DNA of 29,737 nt, from IMG/VR virus record IMGVR_UViG_3300017727_000097, positions 1 to 29,737 of that record. The stretch is one strand, 5' to 3'. Under the pieces are notes generated by a model that was not told the DNA's origin, ran no database searches, and worked only from the letters and a program-made list of their open reading frames with translations. The translations under genes were made by a program, and so were the position numbers. Positions 29,279-29,737 of this stretch are shown one piece after another (the stretch's first letter is position 1; every line of letters begins with the position of its first letter). Source of the stretch: a virus.

Positions 29279-29737
29279 ATGAGAGAGGTATTCTTTATAC
29301 CTGAAGGTCACGATATAAACGATTATAAAGATCAGTGGCAGGGTAAATTTCAAGAAATACATACAGGTCTATCTACTAATAATAAAAAATATGTTTTAAC
29401 TCCTGATAAAGCACATCCATTTAGGATCCCTGAATTTCAATTAACACATACACCAGAAACTTGTTCTGATACAGAGTATTTAATTTACAGACTTGTAGAT
29501 GACTATGGTGAGTTTGAAGATGATCCAAGCTACACAATGGAAGTATGGAGTAGGGATTATGATAACCCTAAATCTGAAAAGGAAAAGGTAGACACACACA
29601 TATTAGGTTACAATAAGAAATTTCAATTATATGAAACCGAGCATGTCAGATTAAATACAGGGTGGTATTTACTTATATTTATAAAAAATGGTGAAATGTT
29701 TGATGTCAAAGAACTTGCTGTTTTTGAAAATCAAGAG
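29279..29737 (+). CDS. Hypothetical protein, cut by right edge (153+ aa)
   Basis: ATG at 29279 after a strong GGGGAGG ribosome site (29268-29274), open to the last base (153 codons seen). The visible product is beta-rich with many aromatic and acidic residues ('EVFFIPEGHDINDYKDQWQG', 'TEYLIYRLVDDYGEFEDDPS', 'LNTGWYLLIFIKNGEMFDVK'). It looks like a further beta-sandwich virion or adhesin protein following the PUD-like gene. I do not recognise a family. The C-terminus lies outside the window. Confidence 0.8.
   Translation, partial: MREVFFIPEGHDINDYKDQWQGKFQEIHTGLSTNNKKYVLTPDKAHPFRIPEFQLTHTPETCSDTEYLIYRLVDDYGEFEDDPSYTMEVWSRDYDNPKSEKEKVDTHILGYNKKFQLYETEHVRLNTGWYLLIFIKNGEMFDVKELAVFENQE

Noticed and set aside
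1-29737. tRNA genes, integrase, attachment sites or insertion sequences
   Set aside because: I looked for cloverleaf-like segments, recombinase motifs and terminal inverted repeats and saw none; all space is filled by structural genes with short gaps.

Overview
This window is one continuous, same-strand block of phage virion genes. Every credible gene is on the + strand, the DNA is AT-rich, and genes abut or overlap almost everywhere. The gene order is that of a long-tailed siphovirus of the HK97 lineage: major capsid protein (cut by the left edge), head-tail connector and closure genes, tail terminator, tail tube, a frameshifted pair of tail-assembly chaperones, tape measure, distal tail and tail hub, and then about 18 kb of fibres and small structural proteins (cut by the right edge). 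There is no terminase, portal, lysis, replication, integrase or tRNA gene in the window, so lifestyle cannot be judged.

The host clue is a WhiB-like (Wbl) iron-sulfur regulator at 1629-1922, with four correctly spaced cysteines and a GIWGG turn. Wbl proteins are essentially confined to Actinobacteria and their phages. With the low GC content and fibre families of a marine-phage type, this suggests a phage of a low-GC aquatic actinobacterium (for example the Actinomarina group). That host is an inference. The wbl gene overlaps a gene for a helix-turn-helix / zinc-knuckle protein, so two putative DNA-binding regulators sit inside the head-tail operon.

Region by region: 1-833 holds the capsid C-terminus, a strong GNRA-loop terminator and two lysine-rich small proteins. 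845-4347 holds connector and neck genes interrupted by the regulatory pair. 4394-6133 holds a small acidic protein, an 18-bp perfect palindrome, the tail tube gene and the chaperone pair, which carries a textbook -1 frameshift site (CCCAAAA, 8-nt spacer, 8-bp stem). 6114-9905 is the tape measure. 9905-10214 holds three tiny coupled genes. 10214-15558 holds the distal tail protein and a hub/fibre with fibronectin-III, histidine-rich and S74 chaperone regions. 15558-17978 holds small proteins and a first accessory fibre. 17978-24214 is a 2078-residue fibre with 17 copies of a 'DDLSEGSTNLYYTDAR' repeat, four copies of a larger module and an embedded cupredoxin-like domain. 24216-29737 holds a run of small beta-type fibre proteins, a fibre with a prion-like Tyr/Asn/Gly/Ser tract, its shorter paralogue, and a protein whose N-terminus resembles a carbohydrate-binding PUD/CBM41 module.

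The genes work as an assembly line: capsid, connector, tail tube measured by the tape measure, tip complex and adsorption fibres. Many genes are joined by one-base TAATG stop-start overlaps, suggesting translational coupling. The most unusual content is in the adsorption apparatus: a possible copper-site domain, a histidine-rich metal-binding fibre and a low-complexity tyrosine-rich fibre.
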